A stretch of 53,250 nt of DNA from Ignavibacteria bacterium (lineage in GTDB: Bacteria; Bacteroidota; Ignavibacteria; Ch128b). A program made the translations under genes and the position numbers. The notes beneath the pieces were generated by a model. That model worked only from the letters and a program-made list of their open reading frames with translations. It was not told the DNA's origin and ran no database searches. The stretch lies in contig JAOAHM010000059.1 in NCBI GenBank assembly GCA_026415235.1, positions 1 through 53,250 on the forward strand, written 5' to 3'. Positions 1 to 7,070 of this stretch are shown here, piece by piece (position 1 is the stretch's first letter; each line of letters begins with the position of its first letter).

Positions 1-107
1 TATTTCATCCAAAATTTAATGCAAATTATGAAAAAAAGGATTGAAAAGAATTAACTGAAAAATTACACTATGAAGATGAAGAAATGATGAGTTGAGAAGA
101 TATTTAA
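1..107 (+). pseudogene. Possible 3' remnant of a broken gene
   Basis: Reading from base 3, the frame runs to TAA at 105-107 with only two interruptions, both TGA (42-44 and 93-95). Each sits where a tryptophan would read naturally (KKD-stop-KEL and MMS-stop-EDI). Functional genes in this window use TGA as a stop, for example the first SDR, so the standard code applies here. This is better seen as a decayed tail with TGG-to-TGA changes than as recoding. No family is recognised and the stretch is short, so it may be chance. Confidence 0.15.
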
Positions 108-109
108 TG

Positions 110-370
110 TTACCAAGAGCGAAGACTAAGGGTGACTTCTAATAAATGTCAGTCTTCGACAGGCTCAGACTGATAATAATTTTTTTGTCACCCTGAGTTT
201 AACAAAGGGTGACTTTTAATAACTGTCAGTCTTCGACAGGCTCAGACTGACAATAATTTTTTTGTCACCCTGAGCGAAGACTAAGGGTGACTTCTCATAA
301 ACGTCAGTCTTCGTCAAGCTAAGACTGACATAAGGTTCTTTGTCACCTTGAGCGAAGACGAAGGGTGACA
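110..370. repeat. Tandem array of two alternating palindromes (~77-bp period)
   Basis: Two hairpin-forming units alternate. Unit B (GTCAGTCTTCGACAGGCTC then AGACTGAC) occurs at about 148-174, 225-251 and 303-329. Unit A (GTCACCCTGAGCGAAGAC then AAGGGTGAC) occurs at about 187-213, 264-291 and 342-369, with a partial copy at 113-135. The spacing between copies is 77-78 bp. Both units have self-complementary ends and share a CTGAG/CTTCG core. They lie just beyond the 3' end of feoB and could fold in RNA made from either strand. No open reading frame of note overlaps them. Confidence 0.85.
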
Positions 371-448
371 TATTCAGACTTACGATTTAATCGTCAGACT
401 AAAATTGAAAAAAAAATTACTCAACTCACAAAAATGTTGAAGGAGAAA

Positions 449-2446
449 TCAGATAAGTATTTGGCTTACTAATCCACCAATAGTAAATGCGAAGAACCAA
501 GTTCCCGCCCAAATGATTAATCCTTTTGCAATTCCTCTTTCTTTAATCATCACAAGGAAGGATGCAATGCACGGAACAAATAATGTGATTGTTACCAAAG
601 CTACAACTGTCTGATAAACACTCAAATTCATGTGAAATAGTCCTGCTGCACCAAAATCTCTTCTAATCATTCCCATTATGAAAGCAACTGCAGATTCCTT
701 TGGTAACTGAAGCCATTTTGTAGTTAATGGTTCAAGGAAATTAATCCAAACAATTATTAATCCAGTCAGATTTAATAAACCAATAATTGCTGTTCCTAAG
801 AAGAAAAGTGGAGTTGCCTCTTTCATGAAACCAAGTGTTCTGTAGTAAGTTTTTCTAAGAACATTTTTTGGATCGGGCAAACTCATCAAAGGTAAATCTA
901 AGATGAGTGGTGAGCTATGTCCTGGAACAAGTTTATCAAGAAGTGTAGTCGTTAAAATCAACACAATAAACATTACAGCAACATATAATACAATTGCTTT
1001 TGGACCAGCAGCACTTAACAAAACAGTTATCACTGCAAGTTGTGCTGAACACGGAATTACAAATTGCAAAATTGCCGTGGCAATAGTTTTTTCTCTTTCT
1101 GTCCCAAGCATTCTTGTTGTAATTGTTGCCATGGTTACACAACCAAATCCAAGTATGATTGGAATGATTGCTTTTCCATTCAATCCAACTTTCGTAAATA
1201 AACGATCTGCCATAGCAGCAAGTCTTGGCAAGTAACCACTATCTTCAAGAAATGCGAGTGTTAAATAAAATGAAGTTACAAGTGGAAGTAGTAAAAAGAA
1301 AAGATAAGTTACGGTCATCGTAATCACGCCAAATTCACCAAAGAAAAATTGAGCAATCACATTGTGAAAAATAAAATTCAACTCAACATTTTTATCAGAA
1401 ATAAATTGCTCAAACTCTTGAAATGTTTTTGTATCGTTTGAAATTCCATTTGGAAAAGAAAATGTTTTATTTTGAATGGCATTGTCGTCATCATCAAGTA
1501 TTGTAACTTCAATATCAGTGTTAATCGAATGAGCAACTAACTTTTTCAGATTGTATTCAACAATGCCTTTCCCAATTGTATTTTCTGTAAAATCAACAAG
1601 CCTTTGTGCGACAAAATCTCCAACAAAGAAATAAACCAGTGTAAGTATTAATAAGAGAATTGGGATTCCAGTTAGCGGATTCAATGCAAGTCTTCCGAGC
1701 TTAGAGAAAAATAATCCACTTGGAGTGTCTTTGCTCTCAACTGCATCAACAATTTCTTTAACTCTATTTCTACGATGAATGTAAATTTCTTCACGAATAT
1801 CTGTAATTGGTAATTTTATGTCTGAGTATTTCTTTAATATTTCTCTATCACCCTCTAAAAATAGGAGTGCTTCTGATTGATTTGTAATTTTATCTTTTAC
1901 AAGTTTCAATTTTTCATGAATTAACTTATCCTGCTTGCCTATTCTTGCTTTTTGAATTGCTTCTTCAATTTTATCTAATCCTTCACCTTTCAAAGCAGAA
2001 GTTTCGTATACTTCGACACCAAGTAGGTCAGATAATTTTTTAGTATCAATTTTCAAATTCTGTTTCTTCACTTCGTCCATCATATTAAGTATGACGGACA
2101 CTTTCTTACCCATATCAATTAATTGAAGTGTAAGGAACAAATCTCTTTCGAGATTTAGAGCATTAACAACACTCAGTATTACATCACCTTGTAAAATAAT
2201 TTCTTTCGCAACTCTTTCTTCATCATTAAACGAAGAAACTCCATAAATGCCTGGAGTATCGAAGATATTGTAGTTTTTATACCAAGCTGAAGTTATCGAA
2301 ACAGTTGTTCCAGGAAAATTCGATACTTCAGCATATAAACCACTTAGGTGATTAAAAATCAGAGATTTACCGACATTTGGATTGCCAGCAAGAACAACTT
2401 TCTTAAATTCTAATTTCTGACCAATTGAAGATTGTGGTGAGTGCAT
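449..2446 (-). CDS. feoB: Ferrous iron transporter FeoB
   Basis: Inner-membrane Fe(II) uptake protein, 665 aa. The N-terminal G-protein domain shows G1 GNPNVGKS (21-28), the NFPGTT switch (43-48), DTPG (63-66) and NMMD (121-124). A helical spacer follows. The C-terminal half is polytopic and carries the family gate signatures GFGCVTMATITTR and IRRDFGAAG. Length is slightly short of many FeoB proteins (~700-770 aa), but all core parts are present. It is last in fur-feoA-feoB, 8 bp after feoA, so the three are probably co-transcribed and iron-repressed through the adjacent Fur. The function call is secure; the regulation is inferred. Confidence 0.96.
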   Translation of the reverse strand: MHSPQSSIGQKLEFKKVVLAGNPNVGKSLIFNHLSGLYAEVSNFPGTTVSITSAWYKNYNIFDTPGIYGVSSFNDEERVAKEIILQGDVILSVVNALNLERDLFLTLQLIDMGKKVSVILNMMDEVKKQNLKIDTKKLSDLLGVEVYETSALKGEGLDKIEEAIQKARIGKQDKLIHEKLKLVKDKITNQSEALLFLEGDREILKKYSDIKLPITDIREEIYIHRRNRVKEIVDAVESKDTPSGLFFSKLGRLALNPLTGIPILLLILTLVYFFVGDFVAQRLVDFTENTIGKGIVEYNLKKLVAHSINTDIEVTILDDDDNAIQNKTFSFPNGISNDTKTFQEFEQFISDKNVELNFIFHNVIAQFFFGEFGVITMTVTYLFFLLLPLVTSFYLTLAFLEDSGYLPRLAAMADRLFTKVGLNGKAIIPIILGFGCVTMATITTRMLGTEREKTIATAILQFVIPCSAQLAVITVLLSAAGPKAIVLYVAVMFIVLILTTTLLDKLVPGHSSPLILDLPLMSLPDPKNVLRKTYYRTLGFMKEATPLFFLGTAIIGLLNLTGLIIVWINFLEPLTTKWLQLPKESAVAFIMGMIRRDFGAAGLFHMNLSVYQTVVALVTITLFVPCIASFLVMIKERGIAKGLIIWAGTWFFAFTIGGLVSQILI

Positions 2447-2454
2447 AAAATCAT

Positions 2455-2682
2455 TTAATTAATCATAGTCACATGAATTTTCTTTGCGAGTTCACTACCA
2501 AGAGCAATTTCCAGTCGATTCTTTTTTAATATGACAGTCCCTCCAAGAATTTTATCAAGGCAGGTTACTTTTTCTCCTTCAGCAATTCCAAATCTAATTA
2601 ACTGAAGTTTGTATTCATCATTAGGTAAATGATCAATTATAAATTTTTGTCCCCGCTCTACTTTATCGAGTGTTGTTTTCAT
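2455..2682 (-). CDS. feoA: FeoA, SH3-like accessory protein of Fe(II) uptake
   Basis: A 75-residue cytoplasmic protein with the FeoA pattern: an N-terminal stretch (LDKVERGQKFII), a central LxxxGI..G..V segment (LIRFGIAEGEKV) and a C-terminal strand pair ending in the conserved hydrophobic IHV. FeoA is thought to bind and modulate FeoB. The ATG lies inside the 3' end of fur (20-bp overlap) and feoB follows after 8 bp, which implies translational coupling in a fur-feoA-feoB operon. Confidence 0.93.
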   Translation of the reverse strand: MKTTLDKVERGQKFIIDHLPNDEYKLQLIRFGIAEGEKVTCLDKILGGTVILKKNRLEIALGSELAKKIHVTMIN

Positions 2683-3145
2683 TTCCGTTTTCTCTATTGG
2701 TTTTACATTTGTCTGGATTTTTACAATATCCGTAAATATTAAAGCTATGATTTACAGGAATAAATCCATATTCTTCGCAAATTTTTTCCTGCAATTTCAA
2801 AATTTCGTTATTATCGAATTCAATTATCTTTCCACAATTCAAACAAATCAAGTGGTCGTGTTCACTTACACCTAAACTTTTTTCGTATCGAGCTTCTTTG
2901 CCCATAAAATTATGTTTTGAAAGAAGCCCACACGCTACAAGTAATTCCAGTGTATTGTAAACTGTGGCTCTTGAAATATTGGAACCATCATTTTTCATCG
3001 AAAGAAAAAGTTCATCTGCACTGAAATGCTGAGTTTGTTTGAAGGCATATTCAAGAACCTCAAAACGCTCTGGAGTAATCCGATAAGAACCTTTCTTTAG
3101 AAAGTCCGTGAATATTTCTGTTGCATGAGTTATGTTGATAATCAT
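2663..3145 (-). CDS. fur: Fur-family metalloregulator
   Basis: A 160-aa winged-helix repressor. It has the recognition helix ISRATVYNTLELL (58-70), the metal site SEHDH (94-98), CxxC at 101-104 and a second C...C pair at 141/147 for structural zinc. The residue that is Asp in PerR is Glu here (IIEF, Glu109), which favours an iron-sensing Fur over a peroxide-sensing PerR even though peroxidase genes lie across the divergent promoter. The C-terminus is a polar Asn-rich tail. It leads the feo operon, and palindromes immediately upstream (3158-3205) are candidate autoregulatory operators. Confidence 0.93.
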   Translation of the reverse strand: MIINITHATEIFTDFLKKGSYRITPERFEVLEYAFKQTQHFSADELFLSMKNDGSNISRATVYNTLELLVACGLLSKHNFMGKEARYEKSLGVSEHDHLICLNCGKIIEFDNNEILKLQEKICEEYGFIPVNHSFNIYGYCKNPDKCKTNRENGNENNTR

Positions 3146-3157
3146 TTCAATCGTTAT

Positions 3158-3177
3158 TTAGACTAAATCTAATTTAG
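3158..3177. promoter_or_regulatory. Candidate Fur operator: overlapping palindromes
   Basis: TTAGACTAAATCTAA (3158-3172) has perfect 5-bp outer arms. It overlaps CTAAAT-CTA-ATTTAG (3163-3177), a perfect 6-3-6 inverted repeat. Overlapping AT-rich palindromes are the usual layout of Fur-family operators. The site lies 12 bp above the fur start and 86 bp above the dodecin start, so it could control both divergent operons. Binding is inferred, not shown. Confidence 0.5.
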
Positions 3178-3191
3178 AAATCAATTATTTA

Positions 3192-3205
3192 TTAATCAAG
3201 ATTAA
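3192..3205. promoter_or_regulatory. Second palindrome in the fur/dodecin divergent region
   Basis: TTAATC-AA-GATTAA is a perfect 6-2-6 inverted repeat about 15 bp downstream of the Fur-like site, on the side of the dodecin operon. It may be a further half of an extended operator or a separate regulator site. In AT-rich DNA such a short palindrome could also be chance. Confidence 0.25.
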
Positions 3206-3262
3206 ACTTTATTCCTTTCTTTTTTGTTGAAAATTGCGAAATTTGAAAAAAAGAGGTGTTCA

Positions 3263-3466
3263 ATGTCAAATTCAACTTTTGAAAAGAAGCAAGTAGTCGG
3301 AACTTCAAAAAAAAGTGTTTCCGATGCAATTGAATCAGTAGTCAAACAATACAGTGCAAGTAATCCAGTCTACTGGTTTGAAGTTACTGAAATTCGTGGT
3401 CGAGTAACTCAAACTGGAGAGATTGAATATCAAGTAACAGTTAACTTAGGTCAAAAAACAAATTAA
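3263..3466 (+). CDS. Dodecin (flavin-binding dodecameric protein)
   Basis: A 67-residue protein of the dodecin family: small flavin-storing proteins that form hollow dodecamers and shield free FMN/FAD from light and oxygen chemistry. The signature is clear: VVGTS near the N-terminus, a helix DAIESVVKQY, then WFEVTEIRGRV (38-48) with the flavin-stacking Trp38, and YQV containing Gln57. The ATG at 3263 was chosen over an upstream in-frame ATG at 3224 because it gives the usual family length and follows AGAGGTG at a good distance. It heads the divergent redox/pterin operon. Confidence 0.92.
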   Translation: MSNSTFEKKQVVGTSKKSVSDAIESVVKQYSASNPVYWFEVTEIRGRVTQTGEIEYQVTVNLGQKTN

Positions 3467-3477
3467 ACGGAGGAAAA

Positions 3478-3960
3478 ATGTCTCTAAAAGTTGGTGATAC
3501 TTATAAAAACTTTACTCTCAAAAATCATCGTTTTGAAGATGTTACATTAAGCGATTTTGTGGGAAAGAAAAATGTCGTTCTTCTATTCTTCCCTTTTGTG
3601 AATACAGGTGTATGCGAAAAAGAACTTTGTCAAACAAGAGATAGCTTGGAAGATTACAAAAATTTAAACGCAACAATTTTCGGAATTAGTGTAGATAGTC
3701 CTTTTGCACAAAAATTATGGAACGATAAACTAAACTTTGGTTTTGATTTATTGAGTGATTTTAATAAAGAAGTATGCCAAATGTATGGTGTTCTTGAAGA
3801 AAATTGGTTACCAGCAAAATATGGATTTAAAGGAGTTGCAAAACGCTCAGCATTTGTTATAGATAAAAATGGAATAATTCAATATGTAGAAGTTTTGGAT
3901 GACCCAGGCAAAGAACCAGATTACGAAAAAATAAAAGAAACTCTTTCAAAGTTATCATAA
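3478..3960 (+). CDS. AhpC/TSA-type peroxiredoxin
   Basis: A 160-aa thiol peroxidase that reduces H2O2 or organic peroxides. The active-site motif PFVNTGVC matches P-x3-T-x2-C with peroxidatic Cys46; Cys51 five residues on could resolve it, as in PrxQ-type enzymes. The overall look (FFPFxNTGVCxKELC, DLLSDFNKEV) is nearest to the AhpE-like clade. It has an AACGGAGG-type ribosome site and follows dodecin by 11 bp. Reductant and exact subclass cannot be told from sequence alone. Confidence 0.9.
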   Translation: MSLKVGDTYKNFTLKNHRFEDVTLSDFVGKKNVVLLFFPFVNTGVCEKELCQTRDSLEDYKNLNATIFGISVDSPFAQKLWNDKLNFGFDLLSDFNKEVCQMYGVLEENWLPAKYGFKGVAKRSAFVIDKNGIIQYVEVLDDPGKEPDYEKIKETLSKLS

Positions 3961-3967
3961 CCTTTTC

Positions 3968-4041
3968 GAATGCCTATCTCGTGTAATCGATATTTTTTCA
4001 AACAATCATTATTTTTGAAATAAAAAAAGAGATGGGCATTC
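3968..4041 (+). promoter_or_regulatory. Long hairpin covering the start codon of the next gene
   Basis: GAATGCCTATCTC (3968-3980) pairs with GAGATGGGCATTC (4029-4041) over 13 bp with one G-U. An inner stem TTTCAA/TTGAAA (3996-4001/4015-4020) lies in the loop. The 3' arm contains the ATG (4032-4034) and part of the ribosome site of the membrane-protein gene, so the folded mRNA would hide its start. It sits in the only sizeable gap (71 bp) of the operon. Confidence 0.5.
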
Positions 4042-4526
4042 ATTTCTTAAAATATCTATCTAATATTCTTCAAGTTTTTGCAATTGTTATTTGGTCAGGT
4101 AGCCTTTTTATGATTGTTTTCATTTTATTCCCTCAACTTCGAAAATCTAATGATAAAAAAATCTTGACTAATCAATTTTTTATTGAAGCCATTAACAAAT
4201 TAGAGTATTCGTTTATCTTTGGAATTATTTTTTTGTGGAGTGGAATTTTAATTCATCTCATTACAGCATCTATTAATCCCTTAAAATCAAAATTATATAT
4301 TCTTTACATTTGTTTATCAGCATTGTTAAGTTTCTTCACATTATTGAAAATTTTTTGGATACAGCATTCAATTATAAAGTCCGAAAAAAGTATGAAGTTA
4401 TTTTTACAAGAAGAACTTCAAACTGAAATTGAAAGAAGAATTGAAAGTTATAAAAATGCATATTACTTCATTTCCATAGTAAACCTTTTAATTATCACAG
4501 TAATTATTTTCATAAAACAATACTAA
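4032..4526 (+). CDS. Small four-helix membrane protein, DUF4149-like
   Basis: A 164-aa inner-membrane protein with four predicted transmembrane segments (about 10-33, 58-78, 86-110 and 140-160) and a charged, coiled-coil-prone loop before the last helix (about 115-138). The first helix has the IWSGSLFMIVFILFPQL pattern, which resembles DUF4149/TMEM205-like proteins. Function is unknown. It lies between two peroxiredoxin genes, and its start codon is within a long hairpin, so its expression may be set separately from its neighbours. Confidence 0.7.
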   Translation: MGIHFLKYLSNILQVFAIVIWSGSLFMIVFILFPQLRKSNDKKILTNQFFIEAINKLEYSFIFGIIFLWSGILIHLITASINPLKSKLYILYICLSALLSFFTLLKIFWIQHSIIKSEKSMKLFLQEELQTEIERRIESYKNAYYFISIVNLLIITVIIFIKQY

Positions 4527-4538
4527 AAGGAGAAAAAG

Positions 4539-4997
4539 ATGTTAAAAGAAGGAGCAAAAGCACCAGCATTCTCCCTCCCAAATCAAGATGGGAAAAAAAT
4601 TTCTTTGAAAGATTTTTTAGGTAAGAAGGTGGTTCTTTATTTCTATCCGAAGGATATGACATCTGGTTGTACAAAGGAAGCGTGCGATTTCAGAGATCAC
4701 ATCAAATTATTTCACAATAGCGATGTTGTTGTTTTAGGTGTAAGTCCAGACTCAATTGAATCTCACAAAAAATTTAAAGAGAAATATAACTTACCATTTG
4801 ATTTACTTAGTGATGAATCAAAAAAAGTTCTTGAGAAGTATGGTGTTTGGAAAGAAAAAAGTATGTATGGCAAAAAATACTTTGGAGTTGAAAGAACAAC
4901 ATTTATAATTGATGAGAATGGAAAAATCAAAAAGATTTTTCCAAAAGTTAAAGTTGATGGTCATGTCAAAGAAGTCTTAAAAGCACTGGAAACTTAA
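4539..4997 (+). CDS. bcp: Thiol peroxidase Bcp (PrxQ)
   Basis: A 152-aa thioredoxin-dependent peroxidase of the PrxQ/Bcp class. It shows FYPKDMTSGCTKEAC with peroxidatic Cys44 and resolving Cys49, then the FRDH helix and GVSPDS strand typical of the family. The start follows AAAGGAG. It is preceded 12 bp upstream by the membrane protein gene and followed after 3 bp by rubrerythrin. With the first peroxiredoxin and rubrerythrin it makes three different peroxide-removing enzymes in one operon. Confidence 0.95.
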   Translation: MLKEGAKAPAFSLPNQDGKKISLKDFLGKKVVLYFYPKDMTSGCTKEACDFRDHIKLFHNSDVVVLGVSPDSIESHKKFKEKYNLPFDLLSDESKKVLEKYGVWKEKSMYGKKYFGVERTTFIIDENGKIKKIFPKVKVDGHVKEVLKALET

Positions 4998-5000
4998 AAA

Positions 5001-5468
5001 ATGGAAAAACCACAATTGGATAAAGACAAAATCAAACTTCTTGCAAATTCAAAAACATACAAAAATTTGTTGGAAGGATTCGCTTTAGAAAGTCAAGCAA
5101 ATCGAAGGTATTTATTTTTTGCTCAAAGAGCTAAAGAGGAAGGATTTGAAGAGATTGCAAATGTTTTTTTCGAAACAGCAGAAGGAGAAGGTGGACATTC
5201 ATTCGGGCACATAGAGTTTTTAGCACCAGTTGCAGATCCTTTAACAGGTAGAGAACTTGGTGATACTGAGACCAACCTTAAAACCGCAATAGAAGGCGAG
5301 ACCTACGAATTTTCTGAATTATATCCTGGCTTTGCCAGAGTAGCTCGAGAGGAAGGATTTGATGAGATTGCTGAGTGGTTTGAATTTTTAGCTCGAGCAG
5401 AAAAGTCGCACGCAGGTAGACTTCAAAAGGCTTTAGATTTGCTTTATGAGTTAAAAAAGAAAAAATAA
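5001..5468 (+). CDS. rbr: Rubrerythrin (di-iron domain only)
   Basis: A 155-aa ferritin-like peroxidase that reduces H2O2 at a di-iron centre, typical of anaerobes and microaerophiles. Ligand candidates are Glu30, the ExxH pair Glu63/His66 and the second ExxH pair Glu134/His137. The two [16 protein letters not shown] repeats mark the duplicated four-helix bundle. The C-terminal rubredoxin domain of classical rubrerythrin is absent, so electrons must come from a separate carrier (sulerythrin-like form). It starts 3 bp after bcp, with a DUF3501 gene next. Confidence 0.93.
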   Translation: MEKPQLDKDKIKLLANSKTYKNLLEGFALESQANRRYLFFAQRAKEEGFEEIANVFFETAEGEGGHSFGHIEFLAPVADPLTGRELGDTETNLKTAIEGETYEFSELYPGFARVAREEGFDEIAEWFEFLARAEKSHAGRLQKALDLLYELKKKK

Positions 5469-5512
5469 ATTCTTCCTCTTTGAGAACTATTCAAAATCTT
5501 ATGAGGTTTTAA

Positions 5513-6097
5513 TTGAAAAAAATTGAATTTGAAGATATTATACCTTATCACGAATACATAAAAATTAGAAAAGATTTTCAAGATAGGATAATCAAATTAA
5601 AGAAAAATCGCAGAGTACAAGTAGGAAATTATATCACTTTTGTTTTTGAGAATCGTCAAACTGTGCTTTATCAAATTCAGGAAATGATTCGACTCGAAAA
5701 AATGACTGATGAGAGATTGATTAAAAACGAAATAGAAGTTTTCAATCAATTAATTCCAGGTGAGAATGAACTCTGCGCAACAATGTTGATTGAAATCTTT
5801 GAGCGTCATTTAATCAAACCTATTTTAAATTCTTTAATTGGTATTCACGATAAAAAAATATTTCTTCAATTTGATGATATATCAATCACACCAATTTTCT
5901 ACGATGAAAATTTAGCTGAAGGTAAAATTAGTGCTGTTCAATATGTAAAATTTACTTTTACCAAAGAACAAACTAATAAATTCATTGAAAACAAATCTCC
6001 AGCAAAGATTTTAGTCAATCACGAGAACTACAAAGCCGAAACAATAATTCCCGAAAATGTTAGAGCAAGTTTAATTGAGGATTTAAAAGGATTATGA
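5513..6097 (+). CDS. DUF3501 family protein
   Basis: A 194-aa soluble protein. The signature run is IIPYHEYIKIRKDFQDRI, then RRVQVGNYITFVFENRQT, QIQEMIRLE and LIPGENELCATM, all typical of DUF3501. The biochemical function is unknown. In other bacteria this family usually sits beside rubrerythrin and a GlpC/HdrB-like iron-sulfur protein; here the iron-sulfur partner is missing. The start is TTG at 5513, supported by GAGG at 5503-5506. Its stop overlaps the ATG of the PTPS gene by 4 bp, so the two are probably translationally coupled. Confidence 0.88.
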   Translation: MKKIEFEDIIPYHEYIKIRKDFQDRIIKLKKNRRVQVGNYITFVFENRQTVLYQIQEMIRLEKMTDERLIKNEIEVFNQLIPGENELCATMLIEIFERHLIKPILNSLIGIHDKKIFLQFDDISITPIFYDENLAEGKISAVQYVKFTFTKEQTNKFIENKSPAKILVNHENYKAETIIPENVRASLIEDLKGL

Positions 6098-6504
6098 AAA
6101 TTTATGTAACCAGAAAAACTCATTTCGCCGCAGCACATAGACTTTACAATCCAAATTTTAGCGACGAAAAGAATAATGAAATTTATGGTCTCTGTAACAA
6201 TCCAAACTACCATGGTCACAATTACATTTTAGAAGTAACCGTATGCGGTGAACCTGACCCTGAAACTGGTTATTTAATTGACTTAAAAAAATTAAAAGAA
6301 ATTGTGGAAGAAAAAATCATAAAATATGTTGATCACAAAAATCTAAATCTCGAAGTTGATTTTTTGAAAGGTATAATTCCAACTGCTGAAAATTTAGCTT
6401 TTGCTTTTTGGAAACGGTTGGAAAATGAAATTCCAAGTGGAAAATTATATTCAATAAAAATCTATGAAAGTGAAAGAAACATTGTAGAATATAGAGGTGA
6501 ATAA
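6094..6504 (+). CDS. 6-pyruvoyl-tetrahydropterin synthase (PTPS/QueD family)
   Basis: A 136-aa zinc enzyme acting on 7,8-dihydroneopterin triphosphate. Zinc ligands are His15, His40 and His42 (YHGHNY), and the catalytic Cys34 is in [11 protein letters not shown]. The acid-base pair is in VDHKNLN, and the C-terminal IKIYESERN holds the pterin-binding Glu. The C-NNPN-HGHNY spacing, the [10 protein letters not shown] segment and the DHKNLN...PTAEN pattern look like animal-type PTPS rather than compact QueD. No queuosine genes are nearby, while folE and a sepiapterin reductase-like SDR follow directly. A tetrahydrobiopterin role is therefore favoured; QueD activity cannot be excluded. Confidence 0.85.
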   Translation: MKIYVTRKTHFAAAHRLYNPNFSDEKNNEIYGLCNNPNYHGHNYILEVTVCGEPDPETGYLIDLKKLKEIVEEKIIKYVDHKNLNLEVDFLKGIIPTAENLAFAFWKRLENEIPSGKLYSIKIYESERNIVEYRGE

Positions 6505-7070
6505 TGAATAAAGAAAAAATTCAAACTCTTGTAAGAGAACTTCTGGTTGAAATCGGAGAGAATCCAGATCGTGAAGGATTAATTAGAACTCCAGAGCGAG
6601 TTGCCAAAGCATACGAATTCCTCACTCGTGGCTATCAACAAGATGTTGATGAAATTATGAACAAAGCAATATTTACAGAAAAATATGATGAAATGGTGAT
6701 TGTGAAAGACATTGATTTCTATTCGATGTGTGAACATCACATGTTACCATTTTTTGGAAAAGCTCATGTTGCTTATATACCAAACGGAAAAATCATCGGA
6801 CTAAGTAAAATTCCAAGACTCGTAGATATTTTTGCAAGACGATTACAAGTTCAAGAAAGATTAACCCAACAAATTGCTGATACATTAAATGAATATCTTA
6901 AACCAGACGGTGTGGGCGTTGTGATTGAAGCAATGCACATGTGCATGATGATGCGTGGAGTTGAAAAACAAAACAGTATTGCAACAACAAGTGCGATGCA
7001 CGGCTCGTTCAAAGAAGATGAAAGAACAAGAGCTGAATTTTTAACACTAATTAAATCAGGATTAAAGTAG
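6504..7070 (+). CDS. folE: GTP cyclohydrolase I
   Basis: A 188-aa type IA enzyme converting GTP to 7,8-dihydroneopterin triphosphate, the shared precursor of folate, queuosine and biopterin. Zinc ligands are Cys76 and His79 (CEHHMLP) and Cys147 (MHMCMMMRG). The substrate-binding signature [22 protein letters not shown] and the C-terminal F-K-x-D-x-x-x-R-x-E-F-L are intact. The ATG overlaps the PTPS stop by one base and the GTG of the next SDR overlaps its own stop, giving strict coupling along the pterin block. Confidence 0.96.
   Translation: MNKEKIQTLVRELLVEIGENPDREGLIRTPERVAKAYEFLTRGYQQDVDEIMNKAIFTEKYDEMVIVKDIDFYSMCEHHMLPFFGKAHVAYIPNGKIIGLSKIPRLVDIFARRLQVQERLTQQIADTLNEYLKPDGVGVVIEAMHMCMMMRGVEKQNSIATTSAMHGSFKEDERTRAEFLTLIKSGLK

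Noticed and set aside
110-370. CRISPR-like spacing of repeats
   Set aside because: Two different palindromes alternate, the sequence between copies is also repeated, repeats vary, and no cas genes are near.
903-1235. 110-aa plus-strand frame inside feoB
   Set aside because: Shadow of the feoB membrane domain in the opposite strand; no family resemblance.
2663-3145. PerR instead of Fur
   Set aside because: The discriminating residue is Glu (IIEF) and the gene leads feoAB; peroxide genes nearby alone do not make it PerR.
5001-5468. Bacterioferritin or ferritin instead of rubrerythrin
   Set aside because: Two spaced ExxH pairs and the duplicated EEGFxEIA helices match the erythrin pattern, and no ferroxidase-type E-x6-Y signature is seen.
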